Of a stretch of DNA of 61,423 nucleotides, positions 1 through 10,348 are shown one piece after another. Numbering within the stretch: the first letter of the stretch is position 1; the number at the start of each line of letters is the position of its first letter. The DNA comes from Ectocarpus siliculosus (taxonomy: Eukaryota > Sar > Phaeophyceae > Ectocarpales > Ectocarpaceae), in the NCBI GenBank assembly GCA_000310025.1, contig FN649733.1:697460-758882 (forward strand), written 5' to 3'. A program made the position numbers and the translations under genes. The notes under the pieces are model-generated. The model did no database searches. It was given only the letters and a program-made list of their open reading frames with translations, and was not told where the DNA came from.

Positions 1-54
1 AAGCTGTCTACCTTTTCGAGCATCCGTTCAGCAGGCGCCTCGTCCGGCCCAAAT

Positions 55-76
55 GGGGGGGGGGGGGGGGGGGGGG
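55..76. repeat. G homopolymer, 22 nt
   Basis: An uninterrupted G run, followed about 15 nt later by a second run of about 9 G. Both lie just 3' (in the minus sense) of the partial minus-strand gene. Runs like this recur through the window, and their exact length is doubtful. Confidence 0.9.
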
Positions 77-216
77 CACAGACCGGATGGGGGGGGGACG
101 CATTAGTCCTTGCGGTCGGCAGGGTTAACCAACCACCAACGTACCGGAACCGAGTACACGGCAGTAGGTGCGACATTGATAAAAAGCCTGCTCGCGTGAA
201 CAAAAATCCAACCTAC

Positions 217-1237
217 CTGGAACGTGTAAAAATCATAAGTGATGCCCTGGTTGTCCTCCAGCACCAGCGTGGCCACGTCGTTAACGCCCATGTTGAGCGA
301 GTGGTGCGGATGCACGCCGCCGCCCTCGCCTCCCCCGCCCGCCTCTCCCTCCTGACCCTCCCCGTCCCCCTCAGGCACACTAAGTGCGACCTCCGTCTTC
401 CCGGGAGGCTCGACGTCCTCCGCAAGCCTTCGGCTTCGCGCGGGACTGTCATGGTTGCACGGACACGCCTTCCCGGGTGAACATTTGTTGCGGCAGCGGC
501 CACTCCTAGCGTCCGGCGGGCGCTTCGGCGGCCTCACGAGACGTGCCGCCACTATCTCGAAGCTGTAGGATACCTGTCAGCGGGGGTGGTTGGCGAGAGG
601 GTTGCGTTGTTGTTTCTTCGCGAGCTCTCGGCGGGGAGAGGTAGCACGGAGCACAGTAGGAAAAGCTCTTCTTGGACCCCGGCCAGTGAACACGTGAGTG
701 TAAGAGGGTATGGGTGTGGTTCGTCCAGCTCCGCGGCAGCAACGAAGGAAGACAGAAAGATGGCAAAAGAGTCGACAACGGACGCATCCCGAGGGGGATC
801 AAGGATGCACAAAAACCACAGACCCCACGAAAATTCCAAGAAATTAGCCAGGTGCTCTTTTCCTCAAAGACTCCCCTTACTCTCTCCCAAGAACCTTACA
901 CACGAGGGGGGACCAAGGATGCACAAAAAGACTGAAAAAGAACATTCCAAGAAATTGGCCAGTGCTCCTTTCCCCTTACGTCTCCGAAGAACCTTACACA
1001 CGAGGGGGGACCAAGGACGTACAAAAAAAACGACAAGAGAACGTTCCAACAAGGTTTCGGCGGCCAGTGCTCTTTCTCTCGAGACAGACTCCTTACCTCC
1101 CCGAAGAACCTTAGATCGAGCGCCGTTCTGGTTGGGCGCACCACAAGGCTGCAGTCGATGTCCTCAACGTGGAGCCCCTTGGCAGCCTCGAGTTCGTTGT
1201 CGGGCATAATGGCGTGCCTCGTGCAGTACAGCGATGA
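217..1237 (-). CDS. Partial gene, two exons, unknown function
   Basis: Two minus-strand exons join in phase. Exon 1097-1237 has its acceptor at 1238-1239 and its donor GTAAGG at 1091-1096, and gives 47 codons. Exon 217-573 has acceptor CAG at 574-576 and donor GTAGGT at 211-216, and gives 119 codons. The junction reads LRFFGE / VSYSFEIVAARL. The second exon has a basic Cys-rich stretch (four Cys within about 12 residues), then a Gly/Glu-rich low-complexity linker, then a more ordered segment containing GVNDVATLVLEDNQG. A Met in the upstream exon (MPDNELEAA) could be the start, but the frame is open above it, so a further 5' exon is possible. The gene continues past the left edge; a possible next exon at about 14-50 (ending MLEK before a GT) has no visible acceptor. 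I do not recognise the family. Confidence 0.6.
790..1110. repeat. Tandem repeat of about 100-110 bp, three copies
   Basis: The phrase GAGGGGGGACCAAGGATGCA recurs near 790, 902 and 1002. Each copy also carries a CCTTAC box and a CGAAGAACCTTA-type box. In the third copy these are the donor and the last codons of the minus-strand exon at 1097-1237, so the duplication unit spans an exon 3' end and its 5' splice site. Confidence 0.75.
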
Positions 1238-1779
1238 CTTGAGGATGGCACGCCAGGGTTAAAAAGGTTGAGAAGGGGGGCGGAGGAAGAGCGGCAACAA
1301 ACGTGCAGTTCGGCGATGATTCGAGAGAGGAAAAGCGGCAACAAGAAAGTATCGGACTTGGTGAAGTCTGTCCTTAGCTCCTTGAGCTGAGAAACCAGTC
1401 ATGCCAGGCCAGATCAAAAACACCCGCCACTGCTGACGGTTGACACTCGCTACAGCAAGATGCAAACGTGCACAATTAAGCCCACGAACTACAAACCGTG
1501 GTGCTAGCTGCTGAGAGACTGCGTTCCCATTGGTGAGCTATTTTACATGGCGCGGGCGTTTCTAGTTCGAGACACCCAAATAAACACGTTCTATTGCCGC
1601 TCTCTCCGACGTTTCTCACGAAACTCTCGTTCACGATCTCTAAGCTTCACAGAAATAGCTGTTCGCGACACCGTCTGATGCAGGCGGCGCGAGCACGCAA
1701 TCGGGAAATCCCAAAGGCTGCAAATCCGTCAAGCCCACAGCGGGTGCCGATCAAAAACGACACCTCCTGTTTGAGTGCT

Positions 1780-1950
1780 TGTATGCATAGAAACCACGTT
1801 CGTTCACAGGAGCGCATGCATTGAAACCACGTTTGTTCATTGTCCATGCATACAGGCCACCTCTTCGTTCATAGTCTATGCATATGCATCGCAACCACGT
1901 TTGTTTGTTGATCGTCGTCCATGCATGGAGACCACATCTGTTGGTTGAAA
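1780..1950. repeat. Degenerate tandem repeat, about 38-45 bp
   Basis: The pattern GCAT-x-GAAACCACGTTTGTT followed by a TCCATGCAT word recurs four times (about 1785, 1817, 1885 and 1922) with substitutions and small spacing changes. Confidence 0.6.
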
Positions 1951-2084
1951 GAAAAGTCCACACATACCTTGGGATGTCTCGCATCGAGCAAGTAGAAGAG
2001 AAGGGTTAGAAGGAAGCAGCCCACGACCGCCCGCAGGACCTCGTGCCGTCTTTGCCGCACCACCACCTTTTCGTGTTGGATTAG

Positions 2085-2088
2085 AGAG

Positions 2089-2167
<79 letters not shown>

Positions 2168-2171
2168 GGGA
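2085..2171. repeat. (GA)n microsatellite
   Basis: About 80 nt of nearly perfect GA dinucleotide, with G interruptions near the end. Confidence 0.97.
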
Positions 2172-2356
2172 GTTGTCATTCTGTGAACACCGCCTACAGC
2201 ACAAGTGATCTATTCAGCGCAGGATGCATCTCACTACCGTGTGGAGCAAGGAACGGTCCCTCAGCAGTGCCGGCACGTATGATACGTGCCCGCCAGATTC
2301 ACCTTACGGCCGTTGTTACGTTTTTACAGCAGCTACTTCTACAGCAGAAATATTTC

Positions 2357-2550
2357 GCTTCCAAACTTCCAAATTTCCAAACTTGCAGACCGTTGAACCT
2401 CGATTTGCGGCCGAAGGCAGAAAATGAAAATTTAGAAAAAATGGTGACTACTGGCACCGAAAAAAATGGAATTTTTTCAATTTTGTTGGGAAAAAATAAA
2501 AAAATGGAAAGTCGGAATTTGGAAATTTGGAAAAATTGGAAGAAAAGCGC
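2357..2550. repeat. AT-rich inverted repeat, possible MITE or hairpin
   Basis: The left arm contains CTTCCAAATTTCCAAACTTG. The right arm contains GGAATTTGGAAATTTGGAAA, which is its approximate reverse complement. The interior of about 150 bp is much more A-rich than its surroundings. No target duplication was identified. Confidence 0.5.
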
Positions 2551-3689
2551 CATACATACGCAGTTATAGCTATAAAACGCCCCTTACCAGACACCAGTTC
2601 TGCTGCAAAAGGTGGCCATGAATACAGCTTACACCGGCACCACTGGAGCAGAGTTGAAGTACAGATTCGAAAACTTCATAACCGGACCCACCCGGGCCCA
2701 TCAGGTGACTGAGGTCAGGTAGTTACACGGTCCAAAAGAGTTGTCACAAAACATGAAAACCAAGTAAGCATTGAAATGATCCTGTGTTGTTGCTGTGTCT
2801 GGGTCAAGTATGGTGGTGCAAACGGCGAAGTAACTCATCCGCATAACTGGTTCTAATTATGCCCATGTCTGCGAGTGACATGTACGCAACATTTTTGCAC
2901 AAGTGGAAACTTCTTCAGTGGTTACACGCCACTGCCAGTTTTAAGCAAGAATGCTACGCATGTATGCGCAGTGCGAAGGTGCACCGATTCTGGTAAAAGT
3001 CAACGGACGGGTACCCTGCGAATCGGGCCCAACCTCAAACACGCCCAAAAAAAACTAGGCGCACCGCCGCAGTGTATGTAGTCGGTACGCTCTTTATGGG
3101 TACAAAAATGTTTGATGAATGCGTACCACATGTGCGACTTGAAACAAGCGATCGGCGACATACAGCAGTACCAACGGCCCTCCTCTTGGTGCGGCCATGT
3201 CGCTCTCATGTGTTTGCAAGGAGCGGCAACCACAATTCAGGCAAGGGCTTGTAGCGAACCTCCAACCCAGAGATCGCTGAAATGTGGCACCCGGCACCCG
3301 GAAGGAAAATGTTCTGCTATTGCACTCCCCGCCTTGCCCCGCAAATCCCCCTAGAGTCTTTTCTATTCACCAGCTGCGCACACGGTACGCACACGGTACG
3401 GTACGCATACAACACTATGACGTCGTGTAGGGGTACAGTAGCAGCGCGGGTACGTCTGTTGGGCGCGCGTGTGTTTGTGGGTAGCTGAAAATGAACTCAT
3501 GTGGCCTGAACCGGCACTACTGAGGGGTCCAGCGTATCTAAACCGGACGTAAATAGATCAGCCCGCGCTACTGCTGTACCAGCACTTGTCAGTGCCGAGC
3601 GAGTTCACCGGTATTTTAGTCATGACGCCGGGCAGTGTGGTACGCACTGCTGTTCGATAGGCACTCTACCGCTGCAATTCGTATGGTTC

Positions 3690-3965
3690 ATGTGTGTGTG
3701 CGTTCGTCCCATCTATTCTGGCGCCGGTGTACAGGCCTTTCGGCGTATATATGTGGTATTTATTTATTTTCTCCCATCATTGGACTCTGTCGTCTGCACC
3801 TCTGGCCCCTGTCCTCCACTTCTACCAGCTAGACGACCCAACCGGGGTCACATAGGAGGGGGGGGGTTGGACCCTCTCCTGCGGTTCCTGCCTGAGATAT
3901 TTTGATGGCGAGAAGGGTACAGCAATCCCTTCCCTCGCGAATTGTGAAGTCGATCAAGTTTACTA
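3690..3965 (+). repeat. Dispersed repeat family B, diverged copy
   Basis: Shares with 33003-33250 the opening GTGCGTTCGTCCCATCTATT, the GGTGTACAGGCCTTTCG-type segment, a GGGGTCACA block and the closing block with GCGAGAAGGGT, TCCCTTCCCTCG and GTGAAG. The middle is diverged. Confidence 0.65.
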
Positions 3966-3989
3966 ACAACGCACTTGCAGCGCGTAGCT

Positions 3990-4122
3990 TCCAACGGAGG
4001 CCAGGATTAAATTAGCGAGAAAAAACTCACTCTGTCGGGACTCGAACCCATGACCTGGCCCTTAGCAGGCTGCGAGGTTACCCACTATACCACCGGGGCG
4101 ACCGGTTATGTCGGTCGTGTAT
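3990..4122 (-). mobile_element. tRNA-derived SINE head, minus orientation
   Basis: On the minus strand this reads as a tRNA-like sequence: GCCCCGGTGGTATAGTGGGT (A-box type) and, about 45 nt later, GGGTTCGAGTCCC (B-box type). The anticodon-loop-like segment reads CCTGCTAAG. It lies head to head with the plus-strand SINE that starts at about 4126. Only a short body is recognisable. Confidence 0.7.
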
Positions 4123-4125
4123 ACC

Positions 4126-4385
4126 TGCCGGTCGCCCCGGTGGTCTAGTTGGTAGCCTCGTAACCTTCTAGAGGTCAGGTTAGGAGTTCGAATCCCGGCG
4201 TAAGCGAGCTTTTCTTGCAAAGTGAGTTTTTCTCTCGCTTCCGCTCCTGGCCTAGTGGATAGCGCTAGTTCGTGTGTACACAGAGGGAAGAGAGTGCTGA
4301 ACTCTTCTCGCATTAAAAATCGAAGGCAAAGTACCGCAGGAGGGGAGGGTAGAGAGGGGCCCTTCTGTGTGACCACGGGTAGGAG
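4126..4385 (+). mobile_element. tRNA-derived SINE family A, full copy
   Basis: The head reads GCCCCGGTGGTCTAGTTGGT (A box near 4138) and GAGTTCGAATCCC (B box near 4185). The body includes AGCGAGCTTTTCTTGCAAAG, GCTCCTGGCCTAGTGGATAG and GTACCGCAGGAGGGG, and it ends near TTCTGTGTGACC. The same order appears in reverse complement at 26062-26312, which defines an element of about 250 bp with internal RNA polymerase III promoter boxes. Confidence 0.8.
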
Positions 4386-4445
4386 TAAACGGCACTATAA
4401 TAGTGCTGTGAGCCCTGATTTGAAGTGAAGACAAAAAAAAAAAAA

Positions 4446-4640
4446 AAACTACCTGACGTGCCGGGTCACACAAGAGGAACGTCACACAGACAAGAGGAAG
4501 GTCACACAGGAGACTAACTTCTTGTTTGTTTTATTGCCCCGCCTTTCCCCTTCGGTGCTTGCCTTGGGTTAGGGTTAGCCATCCCTTTCCCTCGTCCACT
4601 GTGGAGCCGAAGTTAAGTGTGTTTACACGACCTATGGATC
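4446..4640 (+). repeat. Dispersed repeat family B, partial copy
   Basis: Starts at CTACCTGACGTGCCGGGTCA and includes a duplicated CAAGAGGAA-GTCACACAG block, then GGTGCTTGCCTTG, CCATCCCTTTCCCTCGTC and GAGCCGAAG. These match the second half of 33003-33250. Confidence 0.75.
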
Positions 4641-5898
4641 GCTTTCCACCTACAGGGTTGCTGGAAATAAATCTCGGGAATAAACTCCTCCGCGGAGAGA
4701 ATCGACCCCACAACCTGCCGCTACGGAGTGGATCGTGTAACGCGGAATACCAACAGGACTGGAGCCAAGCTTTCAATCGGTCACCAACCGATTGTGCTGT
4801 ACATACAGGGGGTGGTTGGGTACACCGCGCATGCACTCTGTAGATATAAAATAAATAATAGGTCGTCATAGGCGAGGGGCAAAGTCAGTTATGTCAACCT
4901 CTACTGCTGCTGTGGAGATGTGGAGACTAAGAAACTACATTATGTCTTCATGGTGTTGCACACCACATGGTTGTTGCTTTTGTTCTAATCTCCGCATGAA
5001 AAGATGAAAAGCCGGTCTCAGCTGCCCAGTACCTTCTGCTCGTACTCCTGGTGTGGAACCGCTACCGCCTACACTGCCTGCTGACTACTTAAGGAGCCTG
5101 CCTGCTCTATTTTAATTAAGGAATAACAAAAACCTCGCCCTCTGAACCGCCTGCTGCGGTTGTGTGGAAAATTTACTGCGGAAATCAATCAAGACGAAAA
5201 GTGGTCATCAGTCACCCGTTACAACTGCTGTACTGCTGTACACACATACAGCAGTAGACTGTTGTGTGGAACTTTGGAAGCACCTAACGCTTGTACTGCT
5301 GTAGTAGTGCTTCTAGCGCCGTGGGGGTGTGTCCCTGTTACAGCAGTGCACTCGGAACTCGTTTCCAAGAGTCTTAAGGAATAATAAAAACACACACAGA
5401 AAGACTACCCATTCGAGTGATTCCCACAGTTTCCAAGAGTCTGCAATAGGTCTCGGGAACATGTGTGCCGAAAATCCAACCAAACATTTTAGCGCTGCCT
5501 TGCGGCTGATGTTGAGCACATCCATGGCACCACATGGTTCGAGATCAGCAGAGTCAATCTACTTGCCTTACGCTTTGTCTTCTCCAGGACTTCCATGGCA
5601 AAGCGTTGGGGGGCGGGCTGGGAAAGAGTCGGGGAGCGAGCGAGCGAGTGCGAGCTCCAGAGAGGCCAGAGAGACCCGGGACGGGAGAAAGAGGAGCAGG
5701 CAAAGAGTGTCTCTCGCCGCTCTTTCACGAAATTTCCGGTACGCTTCCACAAACCACGGATTCACGGTTATACCGAATCAATCCTTCGTAAAGAGTGCCG
5801 AGCATAACGCCTCCTCCCATTATTTCGTTCAGCGGGTGTGCTGTTGCCCATGCTTTTTTTGTTTGGCTTAGCGGCCGCACACACCTTGCCAACCTGCC

Positions 5899-8800
5899 AT
5901 GGCGAAGAAGAAGGGCGGTGCTGCGAAAGGGGCGGCCAAGCAGGAGGCAAAGGAGCTGAAGAAGAAGAAGCAAGAAGAAAAGGCATCGAAGGCGGCTAAG
6001 AAGAAAAGCGGCAAGGTATGTAGTTAATTACAACCGCCTTTCAGCACGCTAACATGTACAAGTATGGAGGAGGGTACGGGGTGAGTGTTTCGCTACCATG
6101 GTCGATGCAAGCCGTCATGGCGTGGTTTGACTTCTATGGCCCCGGCGTGTTTCTGCTGTGGGATGATCGGCCAATGACCCAAGCCCCTGTCCTGTTGACT
6201 ACGTCTCTCAGCAAGGGCCATGACTCGCTCCCCGAACCCCCACACAAACACGAGGGATGCACTTGATTGAATGAATGTTAATTAACAGTCCCGCCAGCTT
6301 GGTACGCTAGAGCTGGTAGAGCAAGGGCATTACATACCACACGTGCATAGTTGGACAAGCTACAAGTACCAGCCTCGGCTGAGGTGAACACCATAAAGGA
6401 GAGCGCCCGTGAGAAAGGCATGTATTTTTCAAGTCGCTACTCAGCAGGTAATCTACAGTAGTAGGGTTCTTCCACCTGTTCCTCAGAGACATCCAAGCGG
6501 ATACACTTGCATGCTGACAGCTGACATACACCTTCCAGACAATCTCCCGCTCATACATACATATGAAGCTGGCACAATTCAAGCATAGCTTGACTTGCGC
6601 ACGTGGGGCAAAAGTAGAACGTTAGCCTATTTTATGGTAGAGACTATGCATGTCGCACAGCGCTCGGCACTGAGGCTCGACACTAGCTCTTCAGATGTTC
6701 CGTTTCCGAAAGGGTCAATCGTACTGCCGAAAGCTGCAGGTAAGGTGGTTGTGTGAACAGATGACTACCGGTTAAAGAAAACCTTTACAATATTTGTATA
6801 TTTTTGTGGGGATAATGTGCTTGCTCGAAATGCTGTCTTCTAACACTGTACGAATAGTTGCACATGAACAGCTACCTGGGCACATGCGGCGGGATATGCT
6901 ACAACGACACAAGCGAGGGCACGGGTTCTTATGATTTATCTGGACGCCTTTGAACTAGTTTTGTGGCTGTAGCCTGCATTAAAGTTATGCTCAATCATGT
7001 TGCCCCCGTCTGCTGTTGCCGTCATTATACCCCGTCAACACCCCGCCCAGGACGCTCGCGAGGCCGGCGAGGATGACATCGAGGCGATTCTGGCCGACAT
7101 TCTCCAAAAGGAGGCCAAGCAAACCGCGGTCAGTATAGTACATTACTTCTTGCAACCACCGACGTTTGCTCATTCGGAGTTCCACCCCGCAGGCCTTATT
7201 CACGGTGCACTTTAAAAGCCCCGGGCGTGGTCTTGAGAGATGTTCGATGCGCGTTTTTCTTTTTTGAGTTTGTGAGCATGAAACATGTTAGTAGGGGCTC
7301 GATACGTCTTTGTCATGGTCGAGGATGCGTCAACGAAAAAAGGACGCGAGGTTGAGTGCACTACAGGCATATTGCCTTGCCTGTCTGTCCTACAGTCTAG
7401 AGGTGTCAGAGCGAAGAGCGGAAAGGGTAAATTACCGACGCAAATATTTTTCTGTGTGGGCTGGGGCTTGTGGTCGCGATCTCGCCCCACCTCCTCGGTC
7501 TGCGAGCGGTGGGACCCCAGGACTTCGTTGGGCCTAAAGCTCGTGACCAGCGTGTGGGCACATAGACGTCCGTCAAGTCCTCGTATATTCCGGCCGTAAA
7601 AGCGTATACCGATCGTGTGGCCTCCGATGATGGGTTCTGAGAGGGTTCAAAGCAGGTCGATCGCCCAGATTACGGCCGTAAGGCGTACCTTCAGTAGGGA
7701 GTCTGGCCATGTCGTAATTTGGGCGGTCGACCTGGTTTGAGTCCTCCCAAGGTCAGCCGTTGGAGGCGGGTCGGACGCACGACCGGGTGGCCTCCAACGG
7801 TGGATTCTGGGAGAACTCAAACCAGGTCGATCGCCGAAATTGCAGCATGGCTTAACTCCCTGCTGAAGGCATGCTCTCTACGGTCGGATTGTTCGAGGGC
7901 TTGACGAAGGTCGAGTGACTAGTCTCCGCGAGAGCCTCCCAGTGCGCCCGCCAGCCTTGTTCGTGAAGGCGCGAACCGCAAGCGTCTATACCACAACCGC
8001 ATCGGCACTCTATGGCTGTATAAACGAAGTTCTTCCGCTCAGAAAACTCAACGAAACTCATACATTGTCGTGGCTCAGGTTGTTCGAATATTCCATTCCA
8101 GTACACATACTAAATTGTAGCAGACACTCGGACATTGTCGTAGCTCAGGTTGTTAGAATATTGAACACAAATGCACAATAGCCGAAATACTACCCATCCG
8201 AGGAAATGCCCCAATCGAAAGGGGTGTGTTGAAATCAGTGTTCCCCTTCCTTGTTACTCCTGTTCATGGAGACTCGAGGATCCCGTAGCTGTTTAAGGAG
8301 ACTCGAAGATCCCGCTGCATTGATCTCCCCTCTCTCTCTGAGACGAGCTGTCACCTCCCCTCCACGGTCGCCTGTCTGAACGAGCGTATTTTCGAGAAAT
8401 CATCAATGATGTCATCGTCTGAGACTAGGCGCTGTCGAATCGCATTTTTCTCGACGAACCTTATCATGAGTTTCGAGGCTTGGTCCTGATTCAGACAAAA
8501 CTAGAGTGGTCTTTCTCTGTTCCCTTTGTTTTGGCTGTCCGTTTTGATTCACCCTTGGAGATGAATCGGTCACCCTCCGACTGTCCGTTTCGGGGTTGGT
8601 TTACCTCCCACCAGGTGACGGTAACGGTGTGCGATGGCCCGCCTTCTCCCAGGGCCAACTTCACGGTGACCTCCCTCCCCTCCGGCGACATGATCCTCTT
8701 CGGCGGGGAGTGCTTCGACGGCCAGGACACCAAGTGCTTCAAGGATCTCTTCCGGTGTGTGCTGCTGCTGCTGCTGCTGCTGCTGTAGACTTGTTTTGAG

Positions 8801-10311
8801 GCAGTACGTTATTGCTTGATCACATCCGCTCCGGCGTGCGTTGTCTCTGCTCTCTCTCGCGCACGCGGGACCGGGCTGATGACATGTTGTACCCGCGCGG
8901 TAATTTCCGTTTGGATCTTGCAGAAGTAGGCGGTAGATTGGATCTGGAAAGGACATCTGCCCCTTATCTTGTTTTATGCTAGTGTGGGCGCGCTGGGTGG
9001 AGAGTACTGGTTGGTTGCAGTCGACCAGGACCCGGCCGATTCAGACATTTGAGTGACCCAAACACAAATCGAACCTGCATGTTTCAAACAACAAAGGACT
9101 GGTGGCTAAGCTTTTGTTCCCCGGTTACTTGATTGTGAACCGTTGTTGGGGATTTTGGTAGCACCAAAAAGGCCGCTCAGGGTACAGCGACGAAGATGAG
9201 TGTTCCCAGTGCTCCTACAACACGGGTGTGTTCGTTCGTGTCAACGCCATGCGACGGTCTGTCGTCCGCGGGTCGGGTTGGGGGTTGACTTGCGAGCCCG
9301 GGTTCAAAGTCGGGGGTGGTTTTGTGGAGACCACCTTCCATCATAAAGGTACTATTCTACCATATCTCCAATGTGGAGACCACCTTCCTTCATAAAGGTA
9401 CTATCTCCCCAACGTCCGTCGAGGACGATTCCCTCTATTCACAGTTTGGTTGATTAATTTGATGATTCGGTGGTAGATGTTGGATGAGACCTGGCGGGTT
9501 TGCAACGGTACTTTGGGTTGCAATTAAATGCCACACTTCTCCAGCAATGCTTGAAAGCGGCACCCCCTATGGCCACCTCACGCGGGCATGGTACTTGCTC
9601 ATCCCTCTGTTGTTGTGACCGGGGGTTTGTATCTTAAGGAAACATAGGACATAATTACAAGTGGTCGTGATGTTGAACGACAACGAAAAGCGGACCATTA
9701 TTGTGTTCTCATTTCAAACTGTAGGGCTTCCTTTTATGAAACCAAAGCCGGAACATTGGCTGATTAACGCCCGACAACAAATCGGGCCAACCATTGTACC
9801 AGAGTTTTCATTTAACTACAGGGCTTGCGTGTTTGTCAAAGCCTAGCTTGAAAGGTTGAGTGATTTACTCTAACCAAGAACGTCGTGTTTTTTTTGCCAC
9901 AGGTGGAACGTCGAGAAGAACGAGTGGCGCCAGATCGAGTCGCCCAACACCCCGCCCCCCCGGTGCTCTCACCAAGCGGCGTATTTCAGAGATCACTTGT
10001 ATGTGTTCGGCGGGGAGTTTGCCACGACGGACCAGTTCCGCCACTACAAGGACTTCTGGCGACTCAACGTCAAGGTAAAGGCCAGCTATTGTGTGTGTGT
10101 GGCGTGCTGGTTTATTCATTCTAGTGATCTGTTGTTGTTTTTGGCAAGACTTGGAAGAGGAATCGCACCTGCGCTACATTTACGCTGGGAGAAAATTTCT
10201 GTCTTGTGTTTGTCTCGGTCTTCTCTCGCCCTACAAGGTTAGCTGCTACATCCATCCTCTCGAAATCGAGACCACCTGTCCGCCTGCACTGCTGTGTCCG
10301 CGTTTTCATGT

Positions 10312-10348
<37 letters not shown>

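Larger units (their letters stand above)
1238..5898. other. Intergenic region between divergent genes
   Basis: No convincing exon on either strand. It holds a degenerate tandem repeat, a GA microsatellite, an AT-rich inverted repeat, three copies of a dispersed repeat and a cluster of tRNA-like SINE sequences, each listed separately. Both flanking genes point away from it, so it should contain both promoters. I see no clear TATA element. Confidence 0.6.

Noticed and set aside
586-1209. 207-codon plus-strand open frame
   Set aside because: It is antisense to the minus-strand exon at 1097-1237 and is built on the tandem repeat at 790-1110. The composition is not protein-like.
1869-2204. Minus-strand frame with a long Leu-Ser repeat
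   Set aside because: A translation of the GA microsatellite.
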